62,358 nucleotides of DNA from Clostridia bacterium (GCA_017464305.1 JAFUDS010000018.1:1-62358); one strand, 5' to 3'; shown: positions 15,656 through 24,122, counted from the first letter of the stretch. Program-made: numbers and translations. Notes: a model not told the origin generated them from the sequence alone.

Positions 15656-16042
15656 ATGACGAAGGCGGTACGATATTTTTCCAAGTCCGGCAATACCAAG
15701 ACCATCGCAGAGGCCATTGCGGAGGGCGCGGGAGTTTCAGCGGTATCCATTACGGAGGAACCGGAGTTGAAGACTTATGTGGATGTGTTGTTCCTCGGCG
15801 GCGCGCCCTATGCCAACATCATGGCTCCCGAGCTCAAAGCCTACGCGGAAAAGCTGGAAGCCTCCAAGGTGGGGAAGGTAATCCTGTTTACCACCTCCAA
15901 TTGGAGCAGGAGGACGGTGAAGGCCCTGAAGAAAACCTTGACGGAAAAACAGATTCCCGTGGCGGAGGATTACTTTTACGCCCATATGCTCCACGTTCAA
16001 GGGAGAACGGAAGCAGCCCGGGAATTTGGCAGGAAAGCATAA
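15656..16042 (+). CDS. Flavodoxin family protein
   Basis: The protein (128 aa) is a small flavodoxin-like domain with the FMN phosphate loop FSKSGNTKTIAEAI and the second loop LGGAPYANIMAPELKAY. It keeps the five-stranded flavodoxin order, but the FMN isoalloxazine-binding aromatic loops are not obvious. It is probably a cytoplasmic electron carrier or an NADPH-quinone-type oxidoreductase domain. It stands alone behind its own promoter, with a GGGGG site before ATG, and is unlike the other flavodoxin at 9446-9862 in sequence. Confidence 0.8.
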   Translation: MTKAVRYFSKSGNTKTIAEAIAEGAGVSAVSITEEPELKTYVDVLFLGGAPYANIMAPELKAYAEKLEASKVGKVILFTTSNWSRRTVKALKKTLTEKQIPVAEDYFYAHMLHVQGRTEAAREFGRKA

Positions 16043-16112
16043 CATAGACTGATAAGAAAGGCGGGGGAATATAGCGCCCCGTGCCGCAGAATAAGGTGGA
16101 GGAAAACTAAGA

Positions 16113-17162
16113 ATGTCAATATACAATGCGCAGTTACCCAATGTGCTAAAGACTGACGCGGGCGATTTGGTAACCACTCCGCAGGAATGGGCCAGACGGC
16201 GGGAGGAAATTAAAAACCTGCTCATGACGCAATTCCTGGGAACCTATCCGGATCAAGTATCCATGACCCACAAAGTCATCGAAGAGGGCGAGGCACTGGG
16301 TGGAAAAGCAAATTGCCAGAAGATTCAGATCCATCTGGGCAGTGACACCCATGAAACAGACTTCTCTTTTCAGTTGATTTTTTCTCAGAGAAAACGCCCA
16401 GCTTCCATCATCCTGCACTTGGATTTCACCGAGCAGTATCCTGCTATCACGGAGGAGCTGATCGATGAAGGTTTTGGGTTGGCTCATGTCAATTACAACG
16501 ACATCGAGAAGGATATCAGCGAGGAACGATTTGACGGCATGCAGGGTCTATGCCCGGAACGGAACGGCAGCCGCTGGGGGAAAATCGGATGCTGGGCCTT
16601 CGGCACCAACCGAATCGTGGATGTGCTGAAGGACCACCTCCACGTAGAGCATATTATCCTGGCGGGGCACTCCCGCCTGGCCATGACCGCGCTCTGGGCC
16701 GGAGCGATGGATGAACGAATCGACGTAATTGCAGCGATCAATTCGGGCGGCCTATACCGGGGAACCCAGGCGGAAACCTTTCATGACCTCTCCAGAGAAT
16801 ACACCAAATACTGGTTCTGCCATGATCTGTTCCTGAACTATCAGGCGGAAGAGGAGTTGCCCTTTGACATGCACTTTGTCCTGGCGCTGATTGCTCCCAG
16901 ACTGATTTTCCTGGACGGCGCGACCAGGGATCAATGGTGCGATCCTTACGCGTTATATGCCTGCGGAAAAGCAGTTTCCCCTGTCTATGAGGCGCTGGGG
17001 CTGCCTGGATTAGCGGGGCCGGATCGGCCAGCGCCGGAATCGGCCTATTTAACAGGACAAATTGGCTATTATTTGCGGGAGGGCACGCATTATTTCGGCA
17101 GGGATGACTGGCGTCAGTTGATCCGATTCGTGCGAGAACATATTCAATCAGAAGATCGGTGA
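16113..17162 (+). CDS. Alpha/beta hydrolase resembling CE15 glucuronoyl esterases
   Basis: The protein (349 aa) carries an alpha/beta-hydrolase nucleophile elbow GHSRLAMTALWAGA that matches the GxSRxGK-type motif of CE15 glucuronoyl esterases, and a catalytic-histidine-like motif GTHYFGRDDW near the C-terminus. CE15 enzymes cleave ester links between lignin and glucuronoxylan. There is no signal peptide, so this one would act inside the cell, perhaps on imported acetylated or esterified oligosaccharides. The usual lysine after the SR motif is replaced (RLAMT), so activity is uncertain. GGTGGAGG precedes the start. Confidence 0.7.
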   Translation: MSIYNAQLPNVLKTDAGDLVTTPQEWARRREEIKNLLMTQFLGTYPDQVSMTHKVIEEGEALGGKANCQKIQIHLGSDTHETDFSFQLIFSQRKRPASIILHLDFTEQYPAITEELIDEGFGLAHVNYNDIEKDISEERFDGMQGLCPERNGSRWGKIGCWAFGTNRIVDVLKDHLHVEHIILAGHSRLAMTALWAGAMDERIDVIAAINSGGLYRGTQAETFHDLSREYTKYWFCHDLFLNYQAEEELPFDMHFVLALIAPRLIFLDGATRDQWCDPYALYACGKAVSPVYEALGLPGLAGPDRPAPESAYLTGQIGYYLREGTHYFGRDDWRQLIRFVREHIQSEDR

Positions 17163-17277
17163 ATCCTATCAGATATCAGATGAACGGAAAGAAAAGATAT
17201 AGAGCTACGAGCGAGCTTGAAGAAGTAGTAATTACGTGGACGGGATGGCTGAAAGATGGTCCAAGATAAGTTAGGGG

Positions 17278-17306
17278 TTGCGTGGTACGTTATCCGGTGA
17301 TATAAT
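17278..17306 (+). promoter_or_regulatory. Promoter of the thiT transcript
   Basis: TTGCGT at 17278-17283, 17-bp spacer, TATAAT at 17301-17306, about 25 bp upstream of the TPP aptamer. Confidence 0.75.
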
Positions 17307-17330
17307 GCCTCCGTCCTGAAGAAGGACCAG

Positions 17331-17413
17331 CGCTGGGGGAGCCGCAAAGGCGGCTGAGAGGGCAAGAGTCCGACCCTTAGAACCTGTGTAGATCATCCTA
17401 CCGGAGGGAAGCG
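17331..17413 (+). promoter_or_regulatory. TPP riboswitch aptamer (THI element)
   Basis: The conserved TPP-sensing core is present: GGGGGAGCC, the P2-P3 junction GGCTGAGAGGG, then GACCCTTAGAACCTG and the closing GGAGGGAAGCG. P1 can form between 17331-17334 and 17410-17413. The P4/P5 arm (TAGATCATCCTA) departs from the usual sequence but keeps pairing. Its position before thiT shows that thiamin pyrophosphate represses thiamin uptake. Confidence 0.93.
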
Positions 17414-17580
17414 AGCCGAGCGTCTCCCCAGTGGGGAGTTGCCGAAGGCAAAGCGAGGTGAGCTTCTCGCCCGAAACAAGCCATGGCGCCGCACCAAGGC
17501 GTCAGGACGACGATTGAGGGCGCGGAAAGCGAGCCGCAGTTGCTTCTACTCCCCCTGAGGCGTGTATGCTGGATGTCTTA
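17414..17580 (+). other. Unusually long GC-rich leader after the TPP aptamer
   Basis: About 170 bases separate the aptamer from the terminator, whereas expression platforms are normally adjacent. The stretch has several potential short stems (CTCCCC..GGGGAG near 17424, and others around 17480-17540). I recognise no second riboswitch. An ATG frame (17483-17668) crosses it but has no codon pattern or ribosome binding site, so I do not call a gene. Confidence 0.5.
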
Positions 17581-17584
17581 TCCT

Positions 17585-17611
17585 CCCGCGGTTTTCGCGG
17601 GTTTTTGTTTT
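17585..17611 (+). terminator. Intrinsic terminator of the TPP-controlled leader
   Basis: CCCGCG (17585-17590), five-base loop, CGCGGG (17596-17601), then TTTTTGTTTT. The TCCTCC just before the stem is also complementary to the thiT ribosome binding site GGAGGA at 17621-17626, giving a possible second level of control. Confidence 0.8.
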
Positions 17612-17633
17612 GCGCTGAAAGGAGGAAAAGCCT

Positions 17634-18359
17634 ATGTGGAACCTGTTGTTTGCTGGAGCTCTGGCTGACGAGGCCGTGGAGGCCGCCGCGGAAGCGGTGG
17701 AGGAAGTGGCGGAGGAAGCGGCTAAGTCCTCTCCCACCTGGGGGCAGGATCTGGTCAAGAAATTCGTTGAAACGCCCGGAACGGTATGGATCGCCGTAGT
17801 GGTAATCGCTGCGCTGGCGCTGGCGTTCCTGGTCATTCGGCGTACTTCCAAGCAGTGGACCGCCAAGACCGTGGCCTATGGCGCGCTGTGCATCGCCCTG
17901 AGCTTCGTACTGTCCTGCTTCCGGCTGTTCCGGATGCCCCAGGGCGGCTCCGTCACTCCTGGCAGCATGCTGCCCATCATGCTCTTCTCCGCCACCTTTG
18001 GCGTGGGCCCCGGCCTGCTGGCGGGCTTGACCTACGGCGTGCTGCAGTATTTCCAGGGCGGCTGGTTTGCCAATGTATGGCAGTTCGCGCTGGATTATCT
18101 GCTGGCCTTTGCGGCCCTGGGTCTGGCGGGTCTGGCCAAGTATTTCCCGAAGAAATGGGGCCTGTATCTGGCCATGATCATCGCCGCGCTGGGACGGGCG
18201 CTGTCCGCCACCTTGGCCGGCATTATGTTCTGGGATACCGCGCCCTGGGCCAGCCTGGTGTATAACGGAACCTATCTGATTCCGGACACCCTGATCTGCA
18301 TCCTGCTGGCGTTGCTGGTGGGCGAACGGCTGATGAAGCTGATGCGCGCGGATCGGTGA
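17634..18359 (+). CDS. thiT: ECF thiamin transporter S component ThiT
   Basis: The protein (241 aa) contains the ThiT signature (RMPQGGSVTPGSMLPIMLFS) and six predicted helices from about residue 75 on, ending in a Lys/Arg-rich tail. ThiT binds thiamin with high affinity and works with a shared EcfAAT energising module, which is not in this window. The N-terminus is unusual: about 70 extra residues with a signal-like first helix (MWNLLFAGALA), a Glu/Ala-rich stretch (EAVEAAAEAVEEVAEEA) and an additional membrane helix around residues 50-68. Regulation by the TPP riboswitch upstream is clear. Confidence 0.9.
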   Translation: MWNLLFAGALADEAVEAAAEAVEEVAEEAAKSSPTWGQDLVKKFVETPGTVWIAVVVIAALALAFLVIRRTSKQWTAKTVAYGALCIALSFVLSCFRLFRMPQGGSVTPGSMLPIMLFSATFGVGPGLLAGLTYGVLQYFQGGWFANVWQFALDYLLAFAALGLAGLAKYFPKKWGLYLAMIIAALGRALSATLAGIMFWDTAPWASLVYNGTYLIPDTLICILLALLVGERLMKLMRADR

Positions 18360-18431
18360 TGACGGCGGAATGCTGATGGTAGATCATCAACAAAAAGGAT
18401 TCTGCTTGTGTATAGCTGTGGAACATTCCTG

Positions 18432-18457
18432 ATCCTCCCCTCGGGGAGGATTTTTTT
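18432..18457 (+). terminator. Terminator of thiT
   Basis: ATCCTCCCC..GGGGAGGAT stem with a two-base apex, followed by seven T residues. Confidence 0.85.
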
Positions 18458-18461
18458 CATG

Positions 18462-18512
18462 AGAAAAGCACAGGGGCGGTTCAAACGAAATGAACCGCCC
18501 CTGTGCTTTTCT
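18462..18512 (-). terminator. 22-bp hairpin ending the DUF4097 gene
   Basis: Positions 18462-18483 and 18491-18512 are exact reverse complements with a 7-base loop; the arms start with AGAAAAG, so a short T-rich run is built into each end of the stem. It lies between two convergent genes and probably terminates the minus-strand gene. Confidence 0.65.
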
Positions 18513-18536
18513 TGCCCCCATAAATGGGGATCAATC

Positions 18537-19721
18537 TTAATGCAGAATCTTCAAATCTCCGGAGAGGGAGTTGGCCTCCACCCGGATGGGCGCCACCTCC
18601 ACCAGGTCCAGCCCCCGGGTTCGCAGGCTGCCGCTGCGGGTGTTCAGCTCCGCGGAGATTTCCTGTACCCCCATGGGCAGGCGAATCTCCACATCGCCGG
18701 AGACCGTGTTCATGGTGATGTGCGTATCCTCCTCCTTGGTCAGCTTCAAACGCAGATCACCGCTGGTGCTGTTCATATGCAGCTCCGGAACGCGGCCCGT
18801 GACCTCCACGTCGCCGCTGGTGCTGTTCATCTCCAGCACGCCGGCGTCCCCCTCCCAGGTTAGATCGCCGCTGACGGTGTTGATGAACACCTCCTCGGCG
18901 CTGAGCCGCAGCTCCGCATCGCCGCTGGTGGTGGAAACCTCCACCCGGGGCAGCAGGAAGCTGTCGTCAATGTCCACCTGGATGTCGCCGCTGGTGCAGC
19001 CCAGCTGGAAGCTGCGGCCGGGGAGGACGTCCTTCCAGGTAATCGCGCCGCTGGTGGTCCGAATTCGGACATCGGGATGAAGATCGGCGGGAATCCGCAG
19101 CACCGCCCGCTTCTCGACCACTTCTATATCCAGGGATCCGGCTTCCCGGTTGATGTTCAGGCTGCGATTCACCAATTGGGACAGGTTCTGCCCCAGCTTG
19201 CTCATGGCGTCCCCAAAGCTATCGAAGCTCTTGTCCCAGGAGATGCCCTTGAACAGATTTTCCGAGGCCCGCTCCTGCCAGATTCGCAGGGTGCCATCCG
19301 GCTCCAGATGGGAGTACACCGGCCCCCGGGTTTCCAGAATGAAATCCCCTTCATGGGGAAGCACCTCTACCTCGCAGGAGGTTAGGTTGGCATCAATGGC
19401 CTTGATCTTCTCTGGGTCCAGGTGCGTAAAGATGGGCTCCTTCGGCGGGAGGGGCTGGGATTCCGGATCTTTTGCAGCCTCTTCCGCTTCGAGGACGGGC
19501 GCCGCTTCCTTCTGGGGATACTCCTTCAGCACGTCCTCCATGCCCTTCAGGCTTTCCATCACGGCGGCCAGGGCTTCCTCCTCCCCCAGGCCGTTCCTGG
19601 TCAGGTCCGCGAAACGATCCTGACAGTTGTTCAGCACTTCATCGTGCAGGGCCTGCACTTCCTCCGAAACCTGCACATCCCGAAACAGCAGGGCAACCAT
19701 TTGTGTTACCTTCTCGTTCAT
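18537..19721 (-). CDS. DUF1700-like / DUF4097 beta-helix protein
   Basis: The protein (394 aa) begins with a helical region typical of DUF1700 or permease-prefix domains (residues about 1-65, NCQDRFADLTRNGLGEEEALAAVMESL), followed by an acidic/proline linker and a DUF4097 right-handed beta-helix (from about residue 200) in which TSGD or VSGD recurs at least eight times, about once per turn. Such proteins pair with PadR repressors and respond to envelope stress in many Firmicutes. The start at 19721 is preferred because GGAGGT sits 6 bases before it. The PadR gene lies 59 bp upstream on the same strand, so both are probably one operon. Confidence 0.85.
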   Translation of the reverse strand: MNEKVTQMVALLFRDVQVSEEVQALHDEVLNNCQDRFADLTRNGLGEEEALAAVMESLKGMEDVLKEYPQKEAAPVLEAEEAAKDPESQPLPPKEPIFTHLDPEKIKAIDANLTSCEVEVLPHEGDFILETRGPVYSHLEPDGTLRIWQERASENLFKGISWDKSFDSFGDAMSKLGQNLSQLVNRSLNINREAGSLDIEVVEKRAVLRIPADLHPDVRIRTTSGAITWKDVLPGRSFQLGCTSGDIQVDIDDSFLLPRVEVSTTSGDAELRLSAEEVFINTVSGDLTWEGDAGVLEMNSTSGDVEVTGRVPELHMNSTSGDLRLKLTKEEDTHITMNTVSGDVEIRLPMGVQEISAELNTRSGSLRTRGLDLVEVAPIRVEANSLSGDLKILH

Positions 19722-19780
19722 CGTCATACCTCCGTTGCATGTATGGGATCGAGGAAATCATCTCGATCCTTGAAAGATAT

Positions 19781-20173
19781 TCAGCTCTTGATCCGGAGCA
19801 CCGGGATTTCGTTCCCCTCCCGGTCCCGCAATACCGGCCCTTGCCCCTGGGGGGCCAGGAGGGTATTCAAGGCGCCGCGGGTTTCCTTCCAGGCGGCCAA
19901 ATCCTCCGCCAGCCGGTCCCGCCCCTCCGGGGTGATGGAATAATACCTCCGGCGAGCGCCGGACGCCTCGTCCCCCCAGTAGCTGATGATGAAGCCGGCC
20001 TTTTCCATCCGGCGGAAGGCGGTGTACAGCGTCGCCTCCTTCAGCTCCAGCGCGCCGCGGGACAAATCGCTGATCCGCTTATTGATCTCGTATCCATAGC
20101 TGTCCGCCGAGGCCAGCTGGTTCAGAATGATGGTATCCGTGTACCCTCGCAGCAAATCCGATGATAATGCCAT
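19781..20173 (-). CDS. PadR family transcriptional regulator
   Basis: The protein (130 aa) is a PadR winged helix: N-terminal MALSSDLLRGYTDTIILNQL, the GYEINKRISDLS helix, the LKEATLYTAFRRMEKAGFI recognition helix and wing (ARRRYYSITPEGR), then a short dimerisation helix. PadR proteins repress genes for stress or efflux functions and usually their own operon. GAAAGGAGG lies before the chosen ATG. It is the first gene of the padR-DUF4097 unit. Confidence 0.92.
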   Translation of the reverse strand: MALSSDLLRGYTDTIILNQLASADSYGYEINKRISDLSRGALELKEATLYTAFRRMEKAGFIISYWGDEASGARRRYYSITPEGRDRLAEDLAAWKETRGALNTLLAPQGQGPVLRDREGNEIPVLRIKS

Positions 20174-20203
20174 GGGCAAGCCTCCTTTCGCTTGATTGAG
20201 TAT

Positions 20204-20232
20204 ACCATAACACATAATACATCGCCTGTCAA
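20204..20232 (-). promoter_or_regulatory. Promoter of padR operon
   Basis: Minus strand TTGACA (20232-20227), 17-bp spacer, TATGGT (20209-20204). The AT-rich repeat ATGTATTATGTGTTATGGTATAC inside is a plausible PadR operator (ATGT-type half-sites), which would give autoregulation. Confidence 0.55.
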
Positions 20233-20255
20233 GGTATCTTATCTCAAAAAATGGA

Positions 20256-20284
20256 TTGCGTCGAAAATCGGTCTGGGATATAAT
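20256..20284 (+). promoter_or_regulatory. Promoter of the alpha/beta hydrolase gene
   Basis: TTGCGT at 20256-20261, 17-bp spacer, TATAAT at 20279-20284. Confidence 0.7.
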
Positions 20285-20355
20285 AAACGCAGCGAAGCGC
20301 CCGTCGGCGCTCAGGTAGATGTGGAGAGATGTATTTCGCAAGGAGGTATATTTCC

Positions 20356-21333
20356 ATGGGCTTTTATTCCAATGGTTTGGTGCTTTCCCAGGGGTACGCG
20401 GACACGATGAACCAGCAGGTGCTGCCTTTTCTGCGCCAGAGGGGGAAGGAAATTATCGTCTCCGGCGCGGAGGGGAAGCCCATCGCGGCCTTCCGGTATG
20501 ACGCGGAGGCGCCCCGGGGGACGGTGGTGGTGCTGCACGGGTTTACGGAGTGCGCGGAAAAATTCAGCGAGCTGATTTACAGCCTGCTGCAGAACCAGTA
20601 CAGCGTCTTGGCCTATGACCAGCGGGGCCATGGGGCTTCCTGGCGGGATCCCCGGATTCAGGATCTTTCCCTGACCCATGTGGATCGCTTCGATGAATAT
20701 GTGGAGGATCTGGCGGCAGCGGTGGATCAGGTGTTGCAATCCATGCCCCAGCCCTGGCTCTTGTTTGCCCATTCCATGGGCGGCGCAGTTTCCTGCGCCT
20801 TCCTGGAGGATCACCCCGGCGTTTTTGCCCGGGCGGCCCTGTGCGCCCCCATGATCGCGCCCCAGCGGGGCGGCATGTCCCTGGCCCAGGGGAAGGCTCT
20901 GTGCAAGGGCGCGAAAGTCATGGGGCAGGGAAGGAAGCGCATCCCCATGAGCAAGCCCTGGGCCGGGCCGGAGGAGTTCGAAACCTCCTGCGCTACGGGC
21001 CGGGAGCGGTTTGACTGGTACGACGAGATCCGGGTCCGCACGGAAAAATACCATAACAATGGGCCCACCTTCTCCTGGACCCTGGAGGCCTTCTCCGTCA
21101 CGGAGCGGCTGCTGGCCCCCGGCGCGCCGGAGAAGGTTCGAGTCCCTGTGATGATCTACACCGCAGAGGATGATAACCAGGTGATCCCGGAGGAGCAGGA
21201 AAAGATGGCCGCCCGCCTGCCCCAGGGGGATCGGAAGGTGATCTATGGCGCGAAGCACGAGATCTACCGTTCCCCGGACGAGGTGCTCTTCCCCTGGTGG
21301 GATGAGATTCTGGAATTCTTCCAGCAGGCGTGA
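20356..21333 (+). CDS. Alpha/beta hydrolase (monoacylglycerol lipase-like)
   Basis: The protein (325 aa) is a serine hydrolase of the Hydrolase_4 or lysophospholipase type. It has the oxyanion segment LHGFTECAEKF, the nucleophile elbow AHSMGG (S140), the acid in IYTAEDDNQV and the catalytic histidine in GAKHEIY. It probably hydrolyses monoglycerides or lysophospholipids in the cytoplasm. The start at 20356 is set by AAGGAGG 9 bases upstream; the in-frame ATG at 20329 has no site. It is monocistronic between its own promoter and a bidirectional terminator. Confidence 0.88.
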   Translation: MGFYSNGLVLSQGYADTMNQQVLPFLRQRGKEIIVSGAEGKPIAAFRYDAEAPRGTVVVLHGFTECAEKFSELIYSLLQNQYSVLAYDQRGHGASWRDPRIQDLSLTHVDRFDEYVEDLAAAVDQVLQSMPQPWLLFAHSMGGAVSCAFLEDHPGVFARAALCAPMIAPQRGGMSLAQGKALCKGAKVMGQGRKRIPMSKPWAGPEEFETSCATGRERFDWYDEIRVRTEKYHNNGPTFSWTLEAFSVTERLLAPGAPEKVRVPVMIYTAEDDNQVIPEEQEKMAARLPQGDRKVIYGAKHEIYRSPDEVLFPWWDEILEFFQQA

Positions 21334-21394
21334 TAACACGAATCAAAGGAAGCAGGGCCTCCAGGACATTCCCTTGCGTTTCCAGGAACATATA

Positions 21395-21433
21395 AAAACT
21401 CCCCCGGAGCATTAGCTCCGGGGGAAAGTTTTA
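21395..21433. terminator. Bidirectional terminator
   Basis: A 10-bp GC stem (21401-21410 with 21415-21424), flanked by A-run and T-run, between the convergent hydrolase and rhaM genes. Confidence 0.8.
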
Positions 21434-21748
21434 TTCCATCTTGAACATCATTTGCAGCTTGGGCTGGGCGCCGGTTTCCGGGTCCATGACCAGGTCCAGC
21501 ACATCCTCCATGTAATCATTCCACTTATCCACGATGGGGCTTTGGGCCTGGGTCTTTTCCGCGTAGGCGATGCCTTTTTCGCATTCATAATAGCCGAACA
21601 CATCCCGGCCGTCGCTCCAGATGGTGTAGTTTTGGATGCCGGCTTCCTTCAAGAGTGCCAGCATCTCTGGCCAAATCTCATCATGCCGGCGCTTATATTC
21701 CGCCTGCATGCCGGGCTTGATGCGCCCTTTCCAAGCAAAACGTTCCAT
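21431..21748 (-). CDS. rhaM: L-rhamnose mutarotase
   Basis: The protein (105 aa, the usual length) belongs to the L-rhamnose mutarotase/DUF718 family, with the conserved N-terminus KGRIKPGMQAEYKRRHDEIWPEM, the central NYTIWSDGRDVFGYYE and the catalytic tyrosine/histidine surroundings intact. It interconverts alpha and beta L-rhamnose before isomerisation. No other rhamnose gene is next to it, so it may serve scavenging of plant or mucin sugars with genes elsewhere. Confidence 0.9.
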   Translation of the reverse strand: MERFAWKGRIKPGMQAEYKRRHDEIWPEMLALLKEAGIQNYTIWSDGRDVFGYYECEKGIAYAEKTQAQSPIVDKWNDYMEDVLDLVMDPETGAQPKLQMMFKME

Positions 21749-21936
21749 TTTGTGCTTCCTCCTGTGTGTTGTGTTTTGGTGAACGATGATTCATTCAGAC
21801 CAGCGTGAAAGCATACGACCAGCCTCGTTGATCATACGAGCGCTTTCAGCAGCGTTTCCACAGCCGAAGAATCGTCCTCTTCTGGGGAGTATAGTAATGC
21901 ATCTGGGGTCCAAAAGCAAGCGATTCCAGAGGAGAT

Positions 21937-22785
21937 TCATCCTTCCAGCAATGCGCAAGCTTCGTGATACAGCCGTTTTTCTTCCGCAGAGGGGAGCATG
22001 CTTCTTTCAATTTTTCCCAGCACTCGGCCAATCACGTCCGCGCCGTCCTCAAAGGGCAGGATATCGTCATAATCCGGGTTCAGGGAATGAAGACGATCGT
22101 AGGCCTTTTGTTTGATGACCCCGCCTACGCCGCGGACGAAGAAGATCCCGATATCTCCGTTGTGAAGTTCGGAACAGTGCTCGACCAGTACTTTATCTCC
22201 ATCGAAATACTGGGGCTCCATGCTGCTGCCGTTGACAGTAATGATTTCATCGGCTTGCGCAACCAGGGAACTATTGAACAGGAGCACCTCTGTCTCGTCA
22301 GCGTAATCCGGCCAGTCAACGCCATTTCCAGCGGCGGCGCACCTGCCATAGTCCGGAAGGCGGGCGATCCGGTGATAAATCCCGCGCATTTTCCGCCCCT
22401 GAGCCTGGATGGACATGGCTTCGGCGATGGCGTTCAAATCTTCTTTGCCCGTGTCATCCAGGGCACGATAATGCTCCAGAAGGGCCTTTTCCGAGGGGGA
22501 AAGGAGGGTACCTATCCCTTGAAAACCGAAGAATTCGTTTGGTTCCACATCCAGAATGGAGAACATCCGATACAGATATTCGGGATCAGGACGGGTTAAG
22601 CCGCATTCCCAATTCCGGATGGAGCTTTTGGAAATCTGCAGCGCTTCCGCGAGCTGATCTACGCTCATGCCGGCCTTGGCGCGGTATTTCCGGATATTTG
22701 ATCCGTAGGTTTCGAGATTTCGCTGCTTGATTTCTTCCGGCGTCAGTTTTTCCAACCCAGAGATCGCGCTGTACCCCTTGTTCAT
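21937..22785 (-). CDS. XRE/S24 LexA-like repressor
   Basis: The protein (282 aa) has an N-terminal XRE helix-turn-helix (residues about 29-66, SVDQLAEALQISKSSIRNWE) and a C-terminal S24 peptidase domain. The self-cleavage pattern is present: AAAGNG around residues 151-155, the nucleophile in NGSSMEP (S188) and the lysine in VIKQKAYDR (K225). It is a phage-cI or LexA-like repressor that could cleave itself when RecA is active. No phage or umuC gene lies next to it, so its target is unknown; self-repression is likely. GGAGGG precedes the ATG at 22785. Confidence 0.88.
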   Translation of the reverse strand: MNKGYSAISGLEKLTPEEIKQRNLETYGSNIRKYRAKAGMSVDQLAEALQISKSSIRNWECGLTRPDPEYLYRMFSILDVEPNEFFGFQGIGTLLSPSEKALLEHYRALDDTGKEDLNAIAEAMSIQAQGRKMRGIYHRIARLPDYGRCAAAGNGVDWPDYADETEVLLFNSSLVAQADEIITVNGSSMEPQYFDGDKVLVEHCSELHNGDIGIFFVRGVGGVIKQKAYDRLHSLNPDYDDILPFEDGADVIGRVLGKIERSMLPSAEEKRLYHEACALLEG

Positions 22786-22832
22786 CCTGAATCCCTCCAA
22801 CCATCATATAGATCACTGCCGTCAGCATGCTT

Positions 22833-22862
22833 ATTGTAAGCCAGTTACTATGGCATTGTCAA
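22833..22862 (-). promoter_or_regulatory. Promoter of the S24 repressor gene
   Basis: Minus strand TTGACA (22862-22857), 18-bp spacer, TACAAT (22838-22833), 48 bp before the start codon. Confidence 0.65.
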
Positions 22863-22884
22863 TATGCTATCGTTCAACAAAAGG

Positions 22885-22913
22885 TTGAAAGCATCTGGAG
22901 GATGGTGTACAAT
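22885..22913 (+). promoter_or_regulatory. Promoter of the Gfo/Idh/MocA gene
   Basis: TTGAAA at 22885-22890, 17-bp spacer, TACAAT at 22908-22913; divergent from the S24 promoter 22 bp away. Confidence 0.65.
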
Positions 22914-23015
22914 AGGGCCTGCACAGAGAGGGGAGGAGTTCTCGGGTTGGCCGGGATGTTCCCTCCATCCATTCGAGACGGAGCGAAGGAACAAAAGAAA
23001 GCTACGGAGGTTCAC

Positions 23016-24122
23016 ATGAAAGTAGGAGTTATTGGCGCAGGCGCTATTTCAGGAATCTATCTTCAGAACATGATTCATCGTTTTCCGGATTTGGACGTCG
23101 TTGCCATCTCTTCCGCGCATATGGAAAACGCCCAGAAGAAAGCCGCGGAGCATCACCTTCGAGCCTGCACAACGGAGGAGATCATGGACGATCCGGAAAT
23201 TGAGATGGTGGTCGTCTTGACTCCTGTCGGCAGCCACGAACAGCTGATCCGGGCGGCCCTGGAGCATGGGAAGCATGTGTATACGGAAAAGACGCTGACG
23301 GATGATCCCGCCACCGCGCTGTCGCTTTTGAAGCTGGCGGAGGAGAAAGGGCTCTACCTGGGCAGCGCGCCGGATACCTTCCTGGGCGCCGCGCTGCAGA
23401 CGGCCCGCAAAGCCATTGAGGAGGGCAAACTGGGGGAGATTCATTCCTTTGCTATTTCCGCCACGAGGTGCAATGATCTGCTGCTGTCGCTGTTCTCCTT
23501 TCTGCGGGAGCCCGGCGCAGGGATTCTCTATGATTACGCGGTATACTATGTTACCGCGCTGGTGAGCCTGCTTGGCCCCGTTCAGCGAGTGGCGGCCTGC
23601 ACCAGCACGCCCTATCCAACGCATGTTGGAATCATTCCGGGGAGACCGGAATTTGGGAAGGAATTTGCATCGCCCAATGAAAGCCAGGTCTCCGCGATTC
23701 TGCAGATGAAGAGTGGCGTTGCGGGCACGCTGCATATCGATGCGGATACGATCTCGACAGATGAAGCTTATTTTACCATTTACGGAACCAAAGGATATTT
23801 GAAGCTGACGGACCCGAATCAGTTCGGCGGGGATGTGCTCTTCTTCCCGACGATAAGGGATAAATGGGAGACGCCGACGCCAGAAATCCTGCAGGCAGTA
23901 TCTGATTTGACGGATAATTGCAGGGGGATCGGCCCACAGGAAATGGCCCAGGCCATCCGGGAGGGAAGGCCAAACCGGGCCAGCAAGGAGATGGCGTATC
24001 ATGTCTTGGATACCCTGTCCGCCATTCTGGCCAGCGGTAAAGACGGCGCGTTCCATGAAGTGAAGTCCACCTGCGAACTGCCCGAACCGATGTTTTCGAC
24101 AGAATCTGAGCGTGGAAATTAA
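23016..24122 (+). CDS. Gfo/Idh/MocA family oxidoreductase
   Basis: The protein (368 aa) has the N-terminal Rossmann fold with GAGAISGIY, the conserved EK catalytic region in GKHVYTEKTLTDD (lysine proposed for hydride transfer) and a C-terminal Gfo/Idh/MocA substrate domain. Members oxidise sugars or cyclitols with NAD(P). The start at 23016 is set by GGAGG 5 bases upstream and by the MKVGVIG beginning; an upstream ATG at 22827 would precede the promoter. Neighbours do not reveal the substrate. Confidence 0.9.
   Translation: MKVGVIGAGAISGIYLQNMIHRFPDLDVVAISSAHMENAQKKAAEHHLRACTTEEIMDDPEIEMVVVLTPVGSHEQLIRAALEHGKHVYTEKTLTDDPATALSLLKLAEEKGLYLGSAPDTFLGAALQTARKAIEEGKLGEIHSFAISATRCNDLLLSLFSFLREPGAGILYDYAVYYVTALVSLLGPVQRVAACTSTPYPTHVGIIPGRPEFGKEFASPNESQVSAILQMKSGVAGTLHIDADTISTDEAYFTIYGTKGYLKLTDPNQFGGDVLFFPTIRDKWETPTPEILQAVSDLTDNCRGIGPQEMAQAIREGRPNRASKEMAYHVLDTLSAILASGKDGAFHEVKSTCELPEPMFSTESERGN

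Noticed and set aside
17483-17668. 61-codon frame through the TPP riboswitch leader
   Set aside because: It crosses the terminator and the thiT ribosome binding site, has no site of its own and no codon pattern.
18462-18512. 22-bp inverted repeat considered as an insertion-sequence end or attachment site
   Set aside because: It sits between two convergent genes with a short loop and T-rich edges, so a terminator explains it.
21749-21936. Gap downstream of the S24 repressor checked for a umuC or phage gene
   Set aside because: All frames are short and without recognisable domains.
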